A stretch of 64,000 nt of DNA from Rugamonas sp. A1-17 (GTDB taxonomy: Bacteria > Pseudomonadota > Gammaproteobacteria > Burkholderiales > Burkholderiaceae_D). This document shows, piece by piece, positions 36,342 to 45,445 of the stretch. The position numbers were made by a program, and so were the translations under genes. Numbering within the stretch: the stretch's first letter is position 1; every line of letters starts with the position of its first letter. The stretch lies in assembly GCA_025548565.1 (NCBI GenBank), contig JAJLPB010000005.1, forward strand, positions 124,001 through 188,000, written 5' to 3'. Below the pieces are notes generated by a model. That model had not been told where the DNA came from, made no database searches, and worked only from the letters and a program-made list of their open reading frames with translations.

Positions 36342-38555
36342 TTATTTCGTTTCCGGCATCAAGTTCTTCTTGAAGAAGGCTTCGATGTTGCCGTACACAT
36401 GGCGTTGCGGCGCGCGGCCCGAGATGCCGTGCTTGGCGCCCGGATAGGTCATCAGCTCGAAGTGCACATTGCGCTGGACCAGCGCGTCGATCATGCGCGT
36501 GGTGTTGGTGAACAGTACGTTGTCATCGGCCATGCCGTGCATCAGCAGCAGCGGCGATTTCAAGCCGTCCAGGTGCGAGTACACGCCGCCCGATACATAG
36601 CCGGCCGCGTTCTCTTTCGGCGTGCCCATGAACTGCTCGGTGTAGTGGGTGTCGTACAGCGACCAGTCGGTCACCGGCGCCACCGACACACCCATCGCGA
36701 TCTTGTCCGAGGCCTCGGCCAGCAGGCGCAAGGTCATGAAGCCGCCGTAGCTCCAGCCGAACACGCCCACGCGCTTGGCGTCGACGAAGCTCTGCTTGCC
36801 CAGCCACTCGATGCCGGTGATCTGGTCTTCGACCTCCACCTTGCCCAGGTTGTGGTAGTTGGCGTCGGTGAAGGCGCGCTCGCGGCGGGATGCGCCGCGG
36901 TTGTCCAGGCGCCACACCACGAAGCCTTGCTGCGCCATGTACTGGTCGAACAAGTTGCCCCAGCGGCGGGCCACGTGTTGCGAGTGCGGGCCGCCGTAGG
37001 TCGACAGGTAGACCGGGTATTTCTTCGACGCGTCAAAGCCGCTCGGCTTGATCATCGAGTAGTACAGCGTCTGGCCGTCCTTGGCCTTGAGCGTGCCGTA
37101 TTCGGTGTGCAGGTGGGCGTCCAGGTATTTGCCGTACGGGTGCGAGGCGTTCAGCTCGTTGTGCTCCAGCCAGCTGATCATCGCGCCGTCCGGGCGGCGG
37201 ATGCTCACCTGCGGCGGCGTGTCCGGATCGGAGTAGGTGTCGACGAACACCTCGCCGTTGCGGGCGAAGGCGGAGTCGTGCCAGCCGTCGCCCTGGGTGA
37301 TGCGCTGCGGCTTGTCGGCCGTGCTGCCGTCCAGCTTGAGCGCGTAGGTCTGGCTGTCGATCACCGCGTCGCGGTTCGACTGCACGAACACGCGGCCGGC
37401 TTTCTCGTCGACCGCCAGCACGCGGTCGATGCCCCATTCGCCCTTGGTGATGGCGTGCCGCAGCTTGCCCTGCATGTCGTACAGGTACAGGTGCTTGCGG
37501 CCGCTGCGCTCGGACGACCAGAGGAAGCCCTTGTCGTTGGCCAGGAAGCGCAGGTCGTCGAAGATGCTGACCCAGGTCGGCGAGGTCTCGGTGATCAGGA
37601 CCTTCTGCGCCAGCGTGGCGGCGTCCACCGACACCAGTTCCAGCTTCTTCTGGTCGCGGCTCTGGCGCTGGAACAGCAAGGCCTTGGCGTTGCCGCTCCA
37701 GTCGGCGCGCACCAGGTAGATGTCCTGGTTGGCGCCCAGGTCGACGTTGCGGATCTCGCCGCTGACCGGCGAGACGATCTTCAGCTGCACCAGCACGTTC
37801 GGATCGCCGGCGGCAGGGTAGCGCTGCTCGACCACGTCGGTGCGGTCGGCGAAGATTTCAAAGCGGCGCACCACCGGCACCGGCGCCTCGTCGTAGCGCT
37901 TGTAGGCGATGGCGGAATCGTCCGGCGCCCAGTAGTAGCCGCTGGTCTGGCTCATTTCTTCCTGCGCCACGAACTCGGCCTCGCCGTTGTGGATGGTGCC
38001 CTGGCCGTCGGTGGTCAGCTGCTTTTCCTTGCCGGTGCTCAGGTCGAGCACCACCAGGTTCTGGTCGCGCACGAAGGACACGTAGCGGCCCTTGGGCGAG
38101 ATCTTGGGATCGAGCACATTGCCCGAGGCGACCAGCCGCGCCGCGTCCGGCTTGCCGGCGTCGATCAGGTACAGCTTGCCGGCGATCGGCACCAGCAGCT
38201 GCTTGCCGTCCGGCGACCAGCTGTAGCTGAGGATGCCCTTCAGGCTGGCGGTGCGCTCGCGCTCGCGGCGCGCCTTCTCGGCGTCCGACAGCTGCTCGTC
38301 CGGCACCAGGATTTTCGAGTCGACCAGGCGGTGCGTGGTCTTGTCCTTCAGGTTGTATTCCCACAGGTCGAGCTGGAACTGGTTGTCGTCGCGGCCGCGC
38401 AGGAAGGTAACGCGGGCGCCGTCCGGCGAGACCCTCAGGCTGCGCACGCCGGGTCCGCTCAGCGACGGGTCGGCGTGCAGGCGGTCCAGGGTCAGTTTTT
38501 CGGCGGAGGCGTGGGCGCCGGCCAGCAGGGCGAGGAAGCAGAGAATGAAGCGCAT
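36342..38555 (-). CDS. Periplasmic S9B dipeptidyl-peptidase IV-like enzyme
   Basis: 737 residues. Signal peptide (MRFILCFLALLAGAHASA), an eight-bladed propeller of about 470 residues, and an alpha/beta-hydrolase end. Catalytic Ser602 in GWSYGG, the Asp in GMADDNV and the His in GAKHGIS form the triad order of the family. The GEAEFVAQEEM stretch corresponds to the double-Glu motif that anchors a free N terminus, so X-Pro or X-Ala dipeptide release is expected. Monocistronic, with its own terminator. Confidence 0.93.
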   Translation of the reverse strand: MRFILCFLALLAGAHASAEKLTLDRLHADPSLSGPGVRSLRVSPDGARVTFLRGRDDNQFQLDLWEYNLKDKTTHRLVDSKILVPDEQLSDAEKARRERERTASLKGILSYSWSPDGKQLLVPIAGKLYLIDAGKPDAARLVASGNVLDPKISPKGRYVSFVRDQNLVVLDLSTGKEKQLTTDGQGTIHNGEAEFVAQEEMSQTSGYYWAPDDSAIAYKRYDEAPVPVVRRFEIFADRTDVVEQRYPAAGDPNVLVQLKIVSPVSGEIRNVDLGANQDIYLVRADWSGNAKALLFQRQSRDQKKLELVSVDAATLAQKVLITETSPTWVSIFDDLRFLANDKGFLWSSERSGRKHLYLYDMQGKLRHAITKGEWGIDRVLAVDEKAGRVFVQSNRDAVIDSQTYALKLDGSTADKPQRITQGDGWHDSAFARNGEVFVDTYSDPDTPPQVSIRRPDGAMISWLEHNELNASHPYGKYLDAHLHTEYGTLKAKDGQTLYYSMIKPSGFDASKKYPVYLSTYGGPHSQHVARRWGNLFDQYMAQQGFVVWRLDNRGASRRERAFTDANYHNLGKVEVEDQITGIEWLGKQSFVDAKRVGVFGWSYGGFMTLRLLAEASDKIAMGVSVAPVTDWSLYDTHYTEQFMGTPKENAAGYVSGGVYSHLDGLKSPLLLMHGMADDNVLFTNTTRMIDALVQRNVHFELMTYPGAKHGISGRAPQRHVYGNIEAFFKKNLMPETK

Positions 38556-38676
38556 GGAGTGAGTGTCTCTTGGTTATCGGAACCCGAGACGATACCAGAG
38601 CGGCCCGCCCATGGCGAGACGGCAATGTTCTGAATCCGCGGCGGAAAACCGTTTTTCCTTCGGCGCCCCGGCCGGC

Positions 38677-40062
38677 CTACGCGGCCCGCGCCCGTTCCAG
38701 CGACAGGCGCCGCAGCGCCCAGCTCAACAGCACCGCCGCCACCGTCAGCCCCACCACCAGCCCGATCCAGAAGCCGGCCGCCGCCATCGGCTGCGCCGGC
38801 GCCCACGGCAGCCATGACGGCGCCAGTCCCAGCCAGCAGCCCAGCGGCAGCGCGAAACCCCAGAACGCCAGCAGCTGGATCTGCATCGGCTGGCGCGACA
38901 CCTTGTAGCCGCGGATCGCGCACGAGGTCGCCACCTGGGTGGCGTCCGACAGCTGGAACAGCGCGGCGAACAGCAGCAGCTGCTCGCACAGCGCCTGCAC
39001 CGCCGGGTCGGAGGTGTAGGCGGCGGCGATCTGCCGCCGGCACAGCACGATGAACAGCGCCGACAGCACGGCGAACGCCAGCGACATCCACACCCCGGTC
39101 CAGGCCACGAAGCGGGCCCGCGCCGGCCGGCCTTCACCCACCGCCTGGCCGACGCGGGTGATCAGCGCGATGCCAAAGCTGAGCGGCACCATGAACACCA
39201 GCGAGGCGAAATTCAGCGCGATCTGGTGGGCCGAGATCTGCACCACGCCGTAGCGCGCGATCAGCAGGCTGACCGCGCCGAACGCGCTGACCTCGGCGAA
39301 ATACGTGACCCCGATCGGCAGCCCCAGCCGCAGCATCGAGCGGATCTCCGGCCAGTGCGGGCCCTCCCAGTGAGTGAACGGATAGGTGGCGCGGTAGGCC
39401 GGCGCGACGCGCATCCAGGCCAGCATGGCGCCCAGCATCAGCCACATGCACAGGCCGGTGGCGACCGCGCAGCCGACCCCGCCCAGGCGCGGCAGGCCCC
39501 AGTGGCCGAACACCAGCAGCCAGTTGACCAGCACGTTGAAGCACAGGCCCAGGATGGCGATCAGCATCACCGGCTTGGTCTGGTTGATGCTGGTGCTGTA
39601 GCCGTACAGCGCGCGGTAGGCGGCGAACGGCGGCAGGCCGACGCTGATCGCGTGCACGAACAGCGTGGCCTGGCGCTGCACGTAGGGCGTCAGGTGCAGG
39701 TGGCCGAACAGCAGGGTCGCCACGTTGGCCAGCAGCATGGCCGCCACGCCCACGCCCAGCGCCTTCCACAGCGATTGCCGCACCGCGTGCGGAATCTTGC
39801 CCAGCTCGCCGGCGCCGACGTCGTGCGCCACCACGCTGTTAATCGCCATCATGGTGCCGCTGACCGTGACCAGGATGATCGACCAGATCGACGCCCCGAG
39901 CGACACGGCGGCCAGCTCGTCGGCGCTGGCGTGGCCGGTCATCGCCACGTCGGCCACGCCCATGCCCACCGTGGCCAACTGGCCGATCAGCATCGGCCAG
40001 GCCAGGCGCCACAGGGCGGCCGCTTCGCGGCGGAGGGAGTGGGGAGCGGACGGATCGGACAT
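38677..40062 (-). CDS. MATE-family Na+/H+-coupled multidrug exporter (NorM-like)
   Basis: 461 residues, 12 predicted membrane helices. AWPMLIGQLATVGMGVADVA and the internal repeat LRLGLPIGVTYFAEVSAFGA are the two MATE half signatures; VPLSFGIALITRVGQAVG is also typical. Exports cationic compounds and dyes in the family. Monocistronic. Confidence 0.93.
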   Translation of the reverse strand: MSDPSAPHSLRREAAALWRLAWPMLIGQLATVGMGVADVAMTGHASADELAAVSLGASIWSIILVTVSGTMMAINSVVAHDVGAGELGKIPHAVRQSLWKALGVGVAAMLLANVATLLFGHLHLTPYVQRQATLFVHAISVGLPPFAAYRALYGYSTSINQTKPVMLIAILGLCFNVLVNWLLVFGHWGLPRLGGVGCAVATGLCMWLMLGAMLAWMRVAPAYRATYPFTHWEGPHWPEIRSMLRLGLPIGVTYFAEVSAFGAVSLLIARYGVVQISAHQIALNFASLVFMVPLSFGIALITRVGQAVGEGRPARARFVAWTGVWMSLAFAVLSALFIVLCRRQIAAAYTSDPAVQALCEQLLLFAALFQLSDATQVATSCAIRGYKVSRQPMQIQLLAFWGFALPLGCWLGLAPSWLPWAPAQPMAAAGFWIGLVVGLTVAAVLLSWALRRLSLERARAA

Positions 40063-40238
40063 GCGCGGCGGTGTGAATGGACGGGCAACAATTCTACCCC
40101 GGCCTGATCCGGCCCGCCGCGCTGTATCATTACATTTTCTTGCAAATTAGCCATATTGCCTGTCGGCCAAAACGCTGGCATAAGCGTTTTCCGTGCATGG
40201 CACCGGCTGTTTAACTTTTTACCTGAGCGATATTCATC

Positions 40239-40877
40239 ATGAAACCATTCCTGCACCGTCTGACCTGCGCCGCCCTTGTTTTGGCCGCCGCGGCCGCCGC
40301 CTCCGCGCACGCGGGCGAGCTGACGCTGTTTACCGACTCTAACTTCCGCGGCCCGCCGCTGACGCTGCGCGGCAACGTGCCGGACCTGGAGCAGCTGGGT
40401 TTCAACGACCGCGCCTCCAGCGTGGTGGTGCGTTCCGGCACCTGGCAGTTGTGCGAGCATTCCGAATTCCGCGGCCGTTGCATGGTGGTCGAGCGCGGCG
40501 AGTATCCGGTGCTCGATGGCTTCAACGACGTCATCTCGTCGGTGCGTGAGATCGGCGGGCGCGATTATCGCGACGATGACCGCCGTGGCGACCGCGACCG
40601 CGACAGCGACCGCGGCTACGGCCACCACCGCGAAGCCATCGTGCTGTTCTCCAGGTCCGGCTTCGGCGGCGCCAAGCTGGGCCTGCGCGACGCGGTGCGC
40701 ACGCTGGACCAGTACGACTTCAACGACCAGGCCAGTTCCGTCATCGTCAACGAGGGCCGCTGGGAGCTGTGCGAGCACGCCGACTACGGCGGCCAGTGCA
40801 TCGTGCTGGAGCCGGGCCGCTACGAATACCTGGACAATATGAACAACCGCATTTCGTCGCTGCGCCGGATCCGTTGA
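40239..40877 (+). CDS. Exported protein with two beta/gamma-crystallin domains
   Basis: 212 residues. Signal peptide (TCAALVLAAAAAASAHAGE). Domain 1 (about 27-105: LTLFTDSNFRGPPLTLRG, NDRASSVVVRSGTWQLCEHS) and domain 2 (about 133-210: IVLFSRSGFGGAKLGLRD, NDQASSVIVNEGRWELCEHA) are joined by an Asp/Arg-rich linker (DYRDDDRRGDRDRDSDRGYG). Each repeats the Greek-key pattern with one C-x5-6-RG/GGxC pair. The ND/NN-xx-SS motifs can bind calcium in this family. Paralogue at 40927. Confidence 0.88.
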   Translation: MKPFLHRLTCAALVLAAAAAASAHAGELTLFTDSNFRGPPLTLRGNVPDLEQLGFNDRASSVVVRSGTWQLCEHSEFRGRCMVVERGEYPVLDGFNDVISSVREIGGRDYRDDDRRGDRDRDSDRGYGHHREAIVLFSRSGFGGAKLGLRDAVRTLDQYDFNDQASSVIVNEGRWELCEHADYGGQCIVLEPGRYEYLDNMNNRISSLRRIR

Positions 40878-40926
40878 CCGCCATGCGCTATCATGCAGGC
40901 CACGATCCCGAATTGGAGACCCTGCC

Positions 40927-41262
40927 ATGAAACGATTGGTTTGCGCCACCCTGCTGGGCGCCGCGGCGGCGGCGCAGGCGGGCGACATCGTGCTCTACAC
41001 GCGCACGCATTTCGGCGGCCCGGCGCTGCAGCTGCACGGCTCGGAGCCCGACCTGGACAAGCTGGGCTTCAACGACAAGGCCTCCAGCGTGGTCGTGCAG
41101 AGCGGCACCTGGGAAGTGTGCGAGAACAAGTACTACAAGGGCCGCTGCCTGGTGCTGGAAAAGGGCGAGTACGCCGAGCTGAAGAACTTCAACGACATGA
41201 TGTCCTCGGTGCGCGAGCTCGAAGCGCGGCCGCCCGCCAAGGACAAACGCGTACAGAAGTGA
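40927..41262 (+). CDS. Exported single-domain beta/gamma-crystallin protein
   Basis: 111 residues. Signal peptide (RLVCATLLGAAAAAQA). One crystallin domain (IVLYTRTHFGGPALQLHG, FNDKASSVVVQSGTWEVCEN, GRCLVLEKGEYAELKNFNDM) and a Lys/Arg tail. It lies 49 bases after the two-domain paralogue, so the pair probably arose by duplication and may be co-transcribed. Role unknown, perhaps surface protection. Confidence 0.88.
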   Translation: MKRLVCATLLGAAAAAQAGDIVLYTRTHFGGPALQLHGSEPDLDKLGFNDKASSVVVQSGTWEVCENKYYKGRCLVLEKGEYAELKNFNDMMSSVRELEARPPAKDKRVQK

Positions 41263-41328
41263 CACGCGGACGCCGCCGATCGGCGATCGGCGCTAGACTG
41301 TGACAGACGCAAGACGGGAGCGCGCAAC

Positions 41329-42264
41329 GTGGAATACAAGGACTACTACCAGACCCTGGGCGTGCCGAAGACGGCCACCGAGGAAGAGATCAAGAAGGCC
41401 TACCGCAAGCTGGTCCGGAAATACCATCCGGACGTCAGCAAGGAAGCCGACGCCCAGCACAAGACCCAGGAGCTGAACGAGGCCTACGGCGTGCTGGGCG
41501 ACGCCGAGAAGCGCGCCGCCTACGACGAGCTCGGACGCGGCCACCAGTACCGCGCCGGCCAGGAGTTCCGCCCGCCGCCGGACTGGGGGCACGGCTTCGG
41601 CAATGGCAACGGCGGTGGCGGCGGCTTCGGCGGCGACGCCATGGGCAGCGACTTCTTCGCCGACCTGTTCGCCAACCTGGGCGGCGGCCGCCGGCGCCAG
41701 GCGCCGCCGCGGCGCGGCGAGGACAGCCACGCCAGCATCAGCATCGACCTGGCCGACAGCTACCACGGCGCCACCCGCACCATCGGCCTGACGGTGGCCG
41801 AGCGCGACGCCCAGGACCGCATCCTCACGCGCGAGCGCAACCTCAGCGTCAACATTCCCAAGGGCGTGACGGCCGGCCAGCAGCTGCGCCTGTCGGGCCA
41901 GGGCCAGCCGGGCGCGGCCGGGCCGGGCGACCTCTACCTGGAAATCCAGTTCCGCCCCAACGCCCGCTACCGCGTCGACGGCCGCGACGTCTACGAGACG
42001 GTGCCGGTGGCACCGTGGGAGCTGGCGCTGGGCGGCGAGATCGATGTCGACACGCCGTCCGGCAAGGTCACCGTCACGGTGCCGGCCGGCTCGCAGAGCG
42101 GGCGCAAGCTGCGCCTGCGCGGGCGCGGCATCCCCGGCAAGACGGCCGGCGACCTGTACCTGCTGCTGGAGGTGGTGCTGCCGCCGGCCACCACCGACAA
42201 GGCACGCGAACTGTATCGAACGATGGCGCGCGAACTGGCGTTCAACCCGCGCGCGGGAGGATGA
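41329..42264 (+). CDS. cbpA: Curved DNA-binding J-domain protein CbpA
   Basis: 311 residues from a GTG at 41329 with GGGAG 8 bases upstream. J-domain with HPD at 33-35 (YHPDVSKEA), a Gly-rich linker (GGGGGFGGDAMGSDFF), and DnaJ C-terminal beta domains; it lacks the zinc finger, as CbpA does. A co-chaperone of DnaK and nucleoid-binding protein. cbpM follows directly. Confidence 0.93.
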   Translation: MEYKDYYQTLGVPKTATEEEIKKAYRKLVRKYHPDVSKEADAQHKTQELNEAYGVLGDAEKRAAYDELGRGHQYRAGQEFRPPPDWGHGFGNGNGGGGGFGGDAMGSDFFADLFANLGGGRRRQAPPRRGEDSHASISIDLADSYHGATRTIGLTVAERDAQDRILTRERNLSVNIPKGVTAGQQLRLSGQGQPGAAGPGDLYLEIQFRPNARYRVDGRDVYETVPVAPWELALGGEIDVDTPSGKVTVTVPAGSQSGRKLRLRGRGIPGKTAGDLYLLLEVVLPPATTDKARELYRTMARELAFNPRAGG

Positions 42265-42266
42265 AC

Positions 42267-42575
42267 ATGGGACAAGCGATCCTGGAAGCGGTGCTGATCG
42301 ACGACGCCGCGCTGACCGTGGAGGAACTGGCGCAAGCCTGCGCCGTGGAGCCGGACTGGGTGGTGCAGCGGGTCCGCACCGGCATCCTGCTTGACAGCGC
42401 CGACGGCGACCACGTGGCGTGGCGCTTCACCAGCGCCGACCTGGTGCGCGCGCGCCGGCTGTGCCAGATCGAGCGCGACTTCGACGCCAACGACGATGTC
42501 GCCGCGCTGGTGGTCGACCTGTCGGAAGAGATCCGCCGCCTGCGCGTCAAGCTCAGCGCCGCCGGAGTGAAATAG
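42267..42575 (+). CDS. cbpM: CbpA modulator CbpM (MerR-like)
   Basis: 102 residues. MGQAILEAVLIDDAALTVEELAQA and WRFTSADLVRARRLCQIERD match CbpM, the inhibitor of CbpA. ATG 42267 has GGGAGG 6 bases upstream; ATG 42261 overlaps the cbpA stop and is too close to it. Its last 23 bases overlap the convergent lysR gene. Confidence 0.88.
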   Translation: MGQAILEAVLIDDAALTVEELAQACAVEPDWVVQRVRTGILLDSADGDHVAWRFTSADLVRARRLCQIERDFDANDDVAALVVDLSEEIRRLRVKLSAAGVK

Positions 42576-43644
42576 GCGCCGGCGCCGCCACGCCGGGCGG
42601 GCTGGCGCCCTGCGGTGGCAGCGGCCCCGGCCTGGCCGCCGGCCTGGCTTCCTTGGACGGATCGCTCAGGCGGTGGTACATGTGGCTGACGCCCGGATCG
42701 CCCGCCACCGGCGCGGGCCGCATGTCGTGGTTGGGCGGCGGCACGGCCGGCTGCTCCAGGTCAAGAAACTGCTGCATCAGCCAGCGCGTGGCCGGACCCG
42801 GCTCCTCGTCGCCGCGCCGTATCACGTACAGCGGGAAGCTGAACGCGCTGCCCTCGCTGATGTGCAGCTGCACCAGCCGTCCCGCGTCCAGGTCCCACTG
42901 CACGAACTCGACCGGCATATTGCCCCAGCCGATGCCGCTGCGCAGCAGCGCGTGCTTGGAGCTGAGGTCGCCCAGCCGCCAGTCGCGCAGCGCCAGCACG
43001 CCGAAGTCCTGGCCCTTGGTCAGCGTGCTGCGGTCGGTCAGCACCAGCTGGGTGTGCTCGCGCAGCACCGCGCTCGGGATCACGCCCTCGATCTGCGCCA
43101 GCGGATGGTCGGGCGCGGCCACCGGCACCATGGTCACATAGCCGCAGCTCTGGCGCTCGACGATGTCCTGCGTGCCCGGCATCCAGCCGCTGATGCCGAT
43201 GTGGCATTCGCGCTCCAGCACCAGCTGGGTGACGGCGCCCAGCGCCTCGGTGCGCAGGCGCATCGCCACGGTCGGGAACTCCTGCTGGAACGCGTGCAGG
43301 ATGCGCACCAGCGTGCAGGTCGAGAACATCACGTCCACCACCACCGACACCTCGGCCTCCAGCCCGGCCGACAGCGCCTTGGCGCGCGCCCGCATGCCGT
43401 CCACCTTGAGCGACACCGCGCGGGCGTCGGCCAGCAGCGCCTTGCCGGCCTCGGTCAGCACCGGCTTGCGCTTGGTGCGGTCGAGCAGCGCGACGTTGAG
43501 CTGCTCCTCCAGGTTGGCGATGGTGTAGCTGATCACCGACTGCGTGCGGTGCAGCGCCCGCGCCGCGTGGGCGAAGCCGCCATGGTCGATGACGGCGATG
43601 AACACACGCAGCTGGTCGAGGGAGGGGAGGCCGGGGTCGCGCAT
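42553..43644 (-). CDS. LysR-family regulator with Pro-rich C-terminal tail
   Basis: 363 residues. HTH near 8-67 (LDQLRVFIAVIDHGGFAHAA, RTQSVISYTIANLEEQL) and the effector domain (VSVVVDVMFSTCTLVRIL, HPLAQIEGVIPSAVL). The last 55 residues (ending LPPQGASPPGVAAPAPISLRRR) are a Pro/Ala-rich tail beyond the normal LysR end; it overlaps cbpM. It is divergent from the azoreductase gene and presumably controls it through the palindrome between them. Confidence 0.9.
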   Translation of the reverse strand: MRDPGLPSLDQLRVFIAVIDHGGFAHAARALHRTQSVISYTIANLEEQLNVALLDRTKRKPVLTEAGKALLADARAVSLKVDGMRARAKALSAGLEAEVSVVVDVMFSTCTLVRILHAFQQEFPTVAMRLRTEALGAVTQLVLERECHIGISGWMPGTQDIVERQSCGYVTMVPVAAPDHPLAQIEGVIPSAVLREHTQLVLTDRSTLTKGQDFGVLALRDWRLGDLSSKHALLRSGIGWGNMPVEFVQWDLDAGRLVQLHISEGSAFSFPLYVIRRGDEEPGPATRWLMQQFLDLEQPAVPPPNHDMRPAPVAGDPGVSHMYHRLSDPSKEARPAARPGPLPPQGASPPGVAAPAPISLRRR

Positions 43645-43672
43645 ACATTACCTTGTGATGGGGTATCGAATA

Positions 43673-43713
43673 TATCGATAGGTAGGATTTAAATTTACCT
43701 AGTTTCATCGATA
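43673..43713. promoter_or_regulatory. Nested inverted repeat, likely LysR operator for azoR
   Basis: TATCGAT...ATCGATA arms (43673-43679 and 43707-43713) enclose TAGGTA (43679-43684) and TACCTA (43696-43701) in the AT-rich lysR/azoR gap. The inner pair sits about 70 bases before the azoR start. Confidence 0.6.
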
Positions 43714-43768
43714 TTAAACTCGTTCTATGGTGATTGCAATCACTCCCCACACGAAAGGTAATGACATC

Positions 43769-44380
43769 ATGGCAAGCATCCTTCACATCAACAGCAGTGT
43801 TCGTCAAAACGGTTCCCTGTCGCGCCAGCTGGGCGGCGAGTACGTGGCCAAATGGCAGGCCGCCAATCCGTCCGGCACCGTGGTCACCCGCGACCTGGCC
43901 AGCAGCCCCGTGCCGCACCTGACCGAGCAGATGATGGGCGCCTACTTCACCCCGGCCGAGCAGCGCAACGCCGACCAGGCCCACACCATCAAGACCTCCG
44001 ACGCGCTGGTGGATGAACTGCTGGCCGCCGACACCATCGTCATCGGCGCGCCGATGTACAACTTCTCCGTCACCTCCGGCCTGAAGGCATGGATCGACCA
44101 CGTGGCGCGCGCCGGCCGCACCTTCAAGTACGGCGCCAACGGCCCCGAAGGCCTGGTGCACGGCAAGAAAGTGATCGTGTTCGTCGCCAGCGGCGGCGTC
44201 TACAGCGAAGGCCCCGCCGCCGCCTACGACCACGTCACCACCTACCTGCGCTCCGTGCTGGGCTTCCTCGGCATGACCGACGTCACCTTCGTGGTGGCCG
44301 AGGGCGTGGCCATGGGCGAGGAAGCGGTGGCAGCCGCCATCGCCAAGGGCCGCGGCAAGATCGAGGCGCTGGCCGCCTAA
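43769..44380 (+). CDS. azoR: FMN-dependent NADH-azoreductase
   Basis: 203 residues from the ATG at 43769. MASILHINSSVRQNGSLSRQ (FMN phosphate loop), GAPMYNFSVTSGLKAWIDHV and VFVASGGVYSEGPAAAYDHV are AzoR signatures. A quinone/azo reductase. Divergent LysR gene, strong terminator after it. Confidence 0.93.
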   Translation: MASILHINSSVRQNGSLSRQLGGEYVAKWQAANPSGTVVTRDLASSPVPHLTEQMMGAYFTPAEQRNADQAHTIKTSDALVDELLAADTIVIGAPMYNFSVTSGLKAWIDHVARAGRTFKYGANGPEGLVHGKKVIVFVASGGVYSEGPAAAYDHVTTYLRSVLGFLGMTDVTFVVAEGVAMGEEAVAAAIAKGRGKIEALAA

Positions 44381-44408
44381 GCTGCGCCGCGCCGCTGCGC
44401 GTGCAAGC

Positions 44409-44443
44409 TCCCCGTCGGCCGGTGCCGGCGGGGAGTTTTTTTT
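44409..44443 (+). terminator. Terminator of azoR
   Basis: CTCCCCG-TCGGCC / GCCGG-CGGGGAG stem followed by eight Ts, 29 bases after the stop. Confidence 0.88.
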
Positions 44444-44554
44444 CGCCCCCGGCGGCGGTGTTGCACAAATTCCTCTGGCTTGGCAGATAATCATCACTGT
44501 CGGCCCGCACTATCGGGCAAAATCATATACAGTGAAGCAAGCCTCGGAGCTCCA

Positions 44555-45445
44555 ATGAAACGTAACCTGCACCTGCTGGTGATCGATCCGCAAAACGACT
44601 TTTGCGATCTGCCGGCCAGCCACCTGCCGCTCGACCCGGCCACCCGCGCGCCGCGCGCGCCGGCGCTGCCGGTGCCCGGCGCCCACCAGGACATGCTGCG
44701 CCTGGCCGGCCTGATCAACCGCGGCCGCGCCGGCCTGACCGCCATCAGCATCACGCTCGACTCGCACCACCGCTTCGACATCGCCCACCCGACCTTCTGG
44801 ATCGCCCGCGACGGCGCGCCGGTGGCGCCGTTCACCGAGATCGGCGCGGCCGACGTGCGCGCCGGAACATACCTGCCGCGCCACCCGGCCGCCTTGCCGC
44901 TGGCGCTGAACTACCTCGACAAACTGGAAGCGGCCGGCCGCTACCGGCTGATGGTGTGGCCGGTGCACTGCGAGATCGGCACCTGGGGCAACAACGTGCA
45001 CGACGACGTGCGCGCCGCCTACGGCGCCTGGGAGGAGGCCGCGCTGGGCATCGTCGCCAAGCTGGCCAAGGGGTCCAACCCGTGGACCGAGCACTACTCG
45101 GCCGTCATGGCCGAGGTGCCGGACGCCGACGACCCCGATACCCAGCTCAACACCAAATTCATTGCCTCGCTGGCCGAGGCCGACCAGGTCTACATCGCCG
45201 GCGAGGCCGGCAGCCACTGCGTCAAGGCCACGGTCGAGCACATCGTCGAACACTTCGGCGACCAGCCATTGTCCAAGCTGGTGCTGCTGACCGATTGCAT
45301 CAGCCCGGTCGCCGGCTTCGAGCCGCACTATCAGGCCTTCCTGCAAGCGATGCAGGCGCGCGGCGTGCAGCTGCGGCAGGCGGCCGACGTGCTGCCCGAG
45401 CTGCTGGCCAACGCCGGCCGCGCGCTGGGAATGGACGCCGCATGA
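44555..45445 (+). CDS. Isochorismatase-family cysteine hydrolase, nicotinamidase-like
   Basis: 296 residues from the ATG at 44555 with GGAGCTCC upstream. [16 protein letters not shown] (catalytic Asp), a central [10 protein letters not shown] region, [15 protein letters not shown], and the nucleophile context [14 protein letters not shown]. Larger than PncA (about 210), so the exact amide is uncertain; but the next gene, overlapping by ATGA, is pncB, which makes nicotinamide-to-nicotinate hydrolysis the natural reading. Confidence 0.82.
   Translation: MKRNLHLLVIDPQNDFCDLPASHLPLDPATRAPRAPALPVPGAHQDMLRLAGLINRGRAGLTAISITLDSHHRFDIAHPTFWIARDGAPVAPFTEIGAADVRAGTYLPRHPAALPLALNYLDKLEAAGRYRLMVWPVHCEIGTWGNNVHDDVRAAYGAWEEAALGIVAKLAKGSNPWTEHYSAVMAEVPDADDPDTQLNTKFIASLAEADQVYIAGEAGSHCVKATVEHIVEHFGDQPLSKLVLLTDCISPVAGFEPHYQAFLQAMQARGVQLRQAADVLPELLANAGRALGMDAA

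Noticed and set aside
36279-38633. A 784-residue plus-strand frame over the S9 peptidase
   Set aside because: Antisense of a gene with an intact catalytic triad; no motif in the antisense product.
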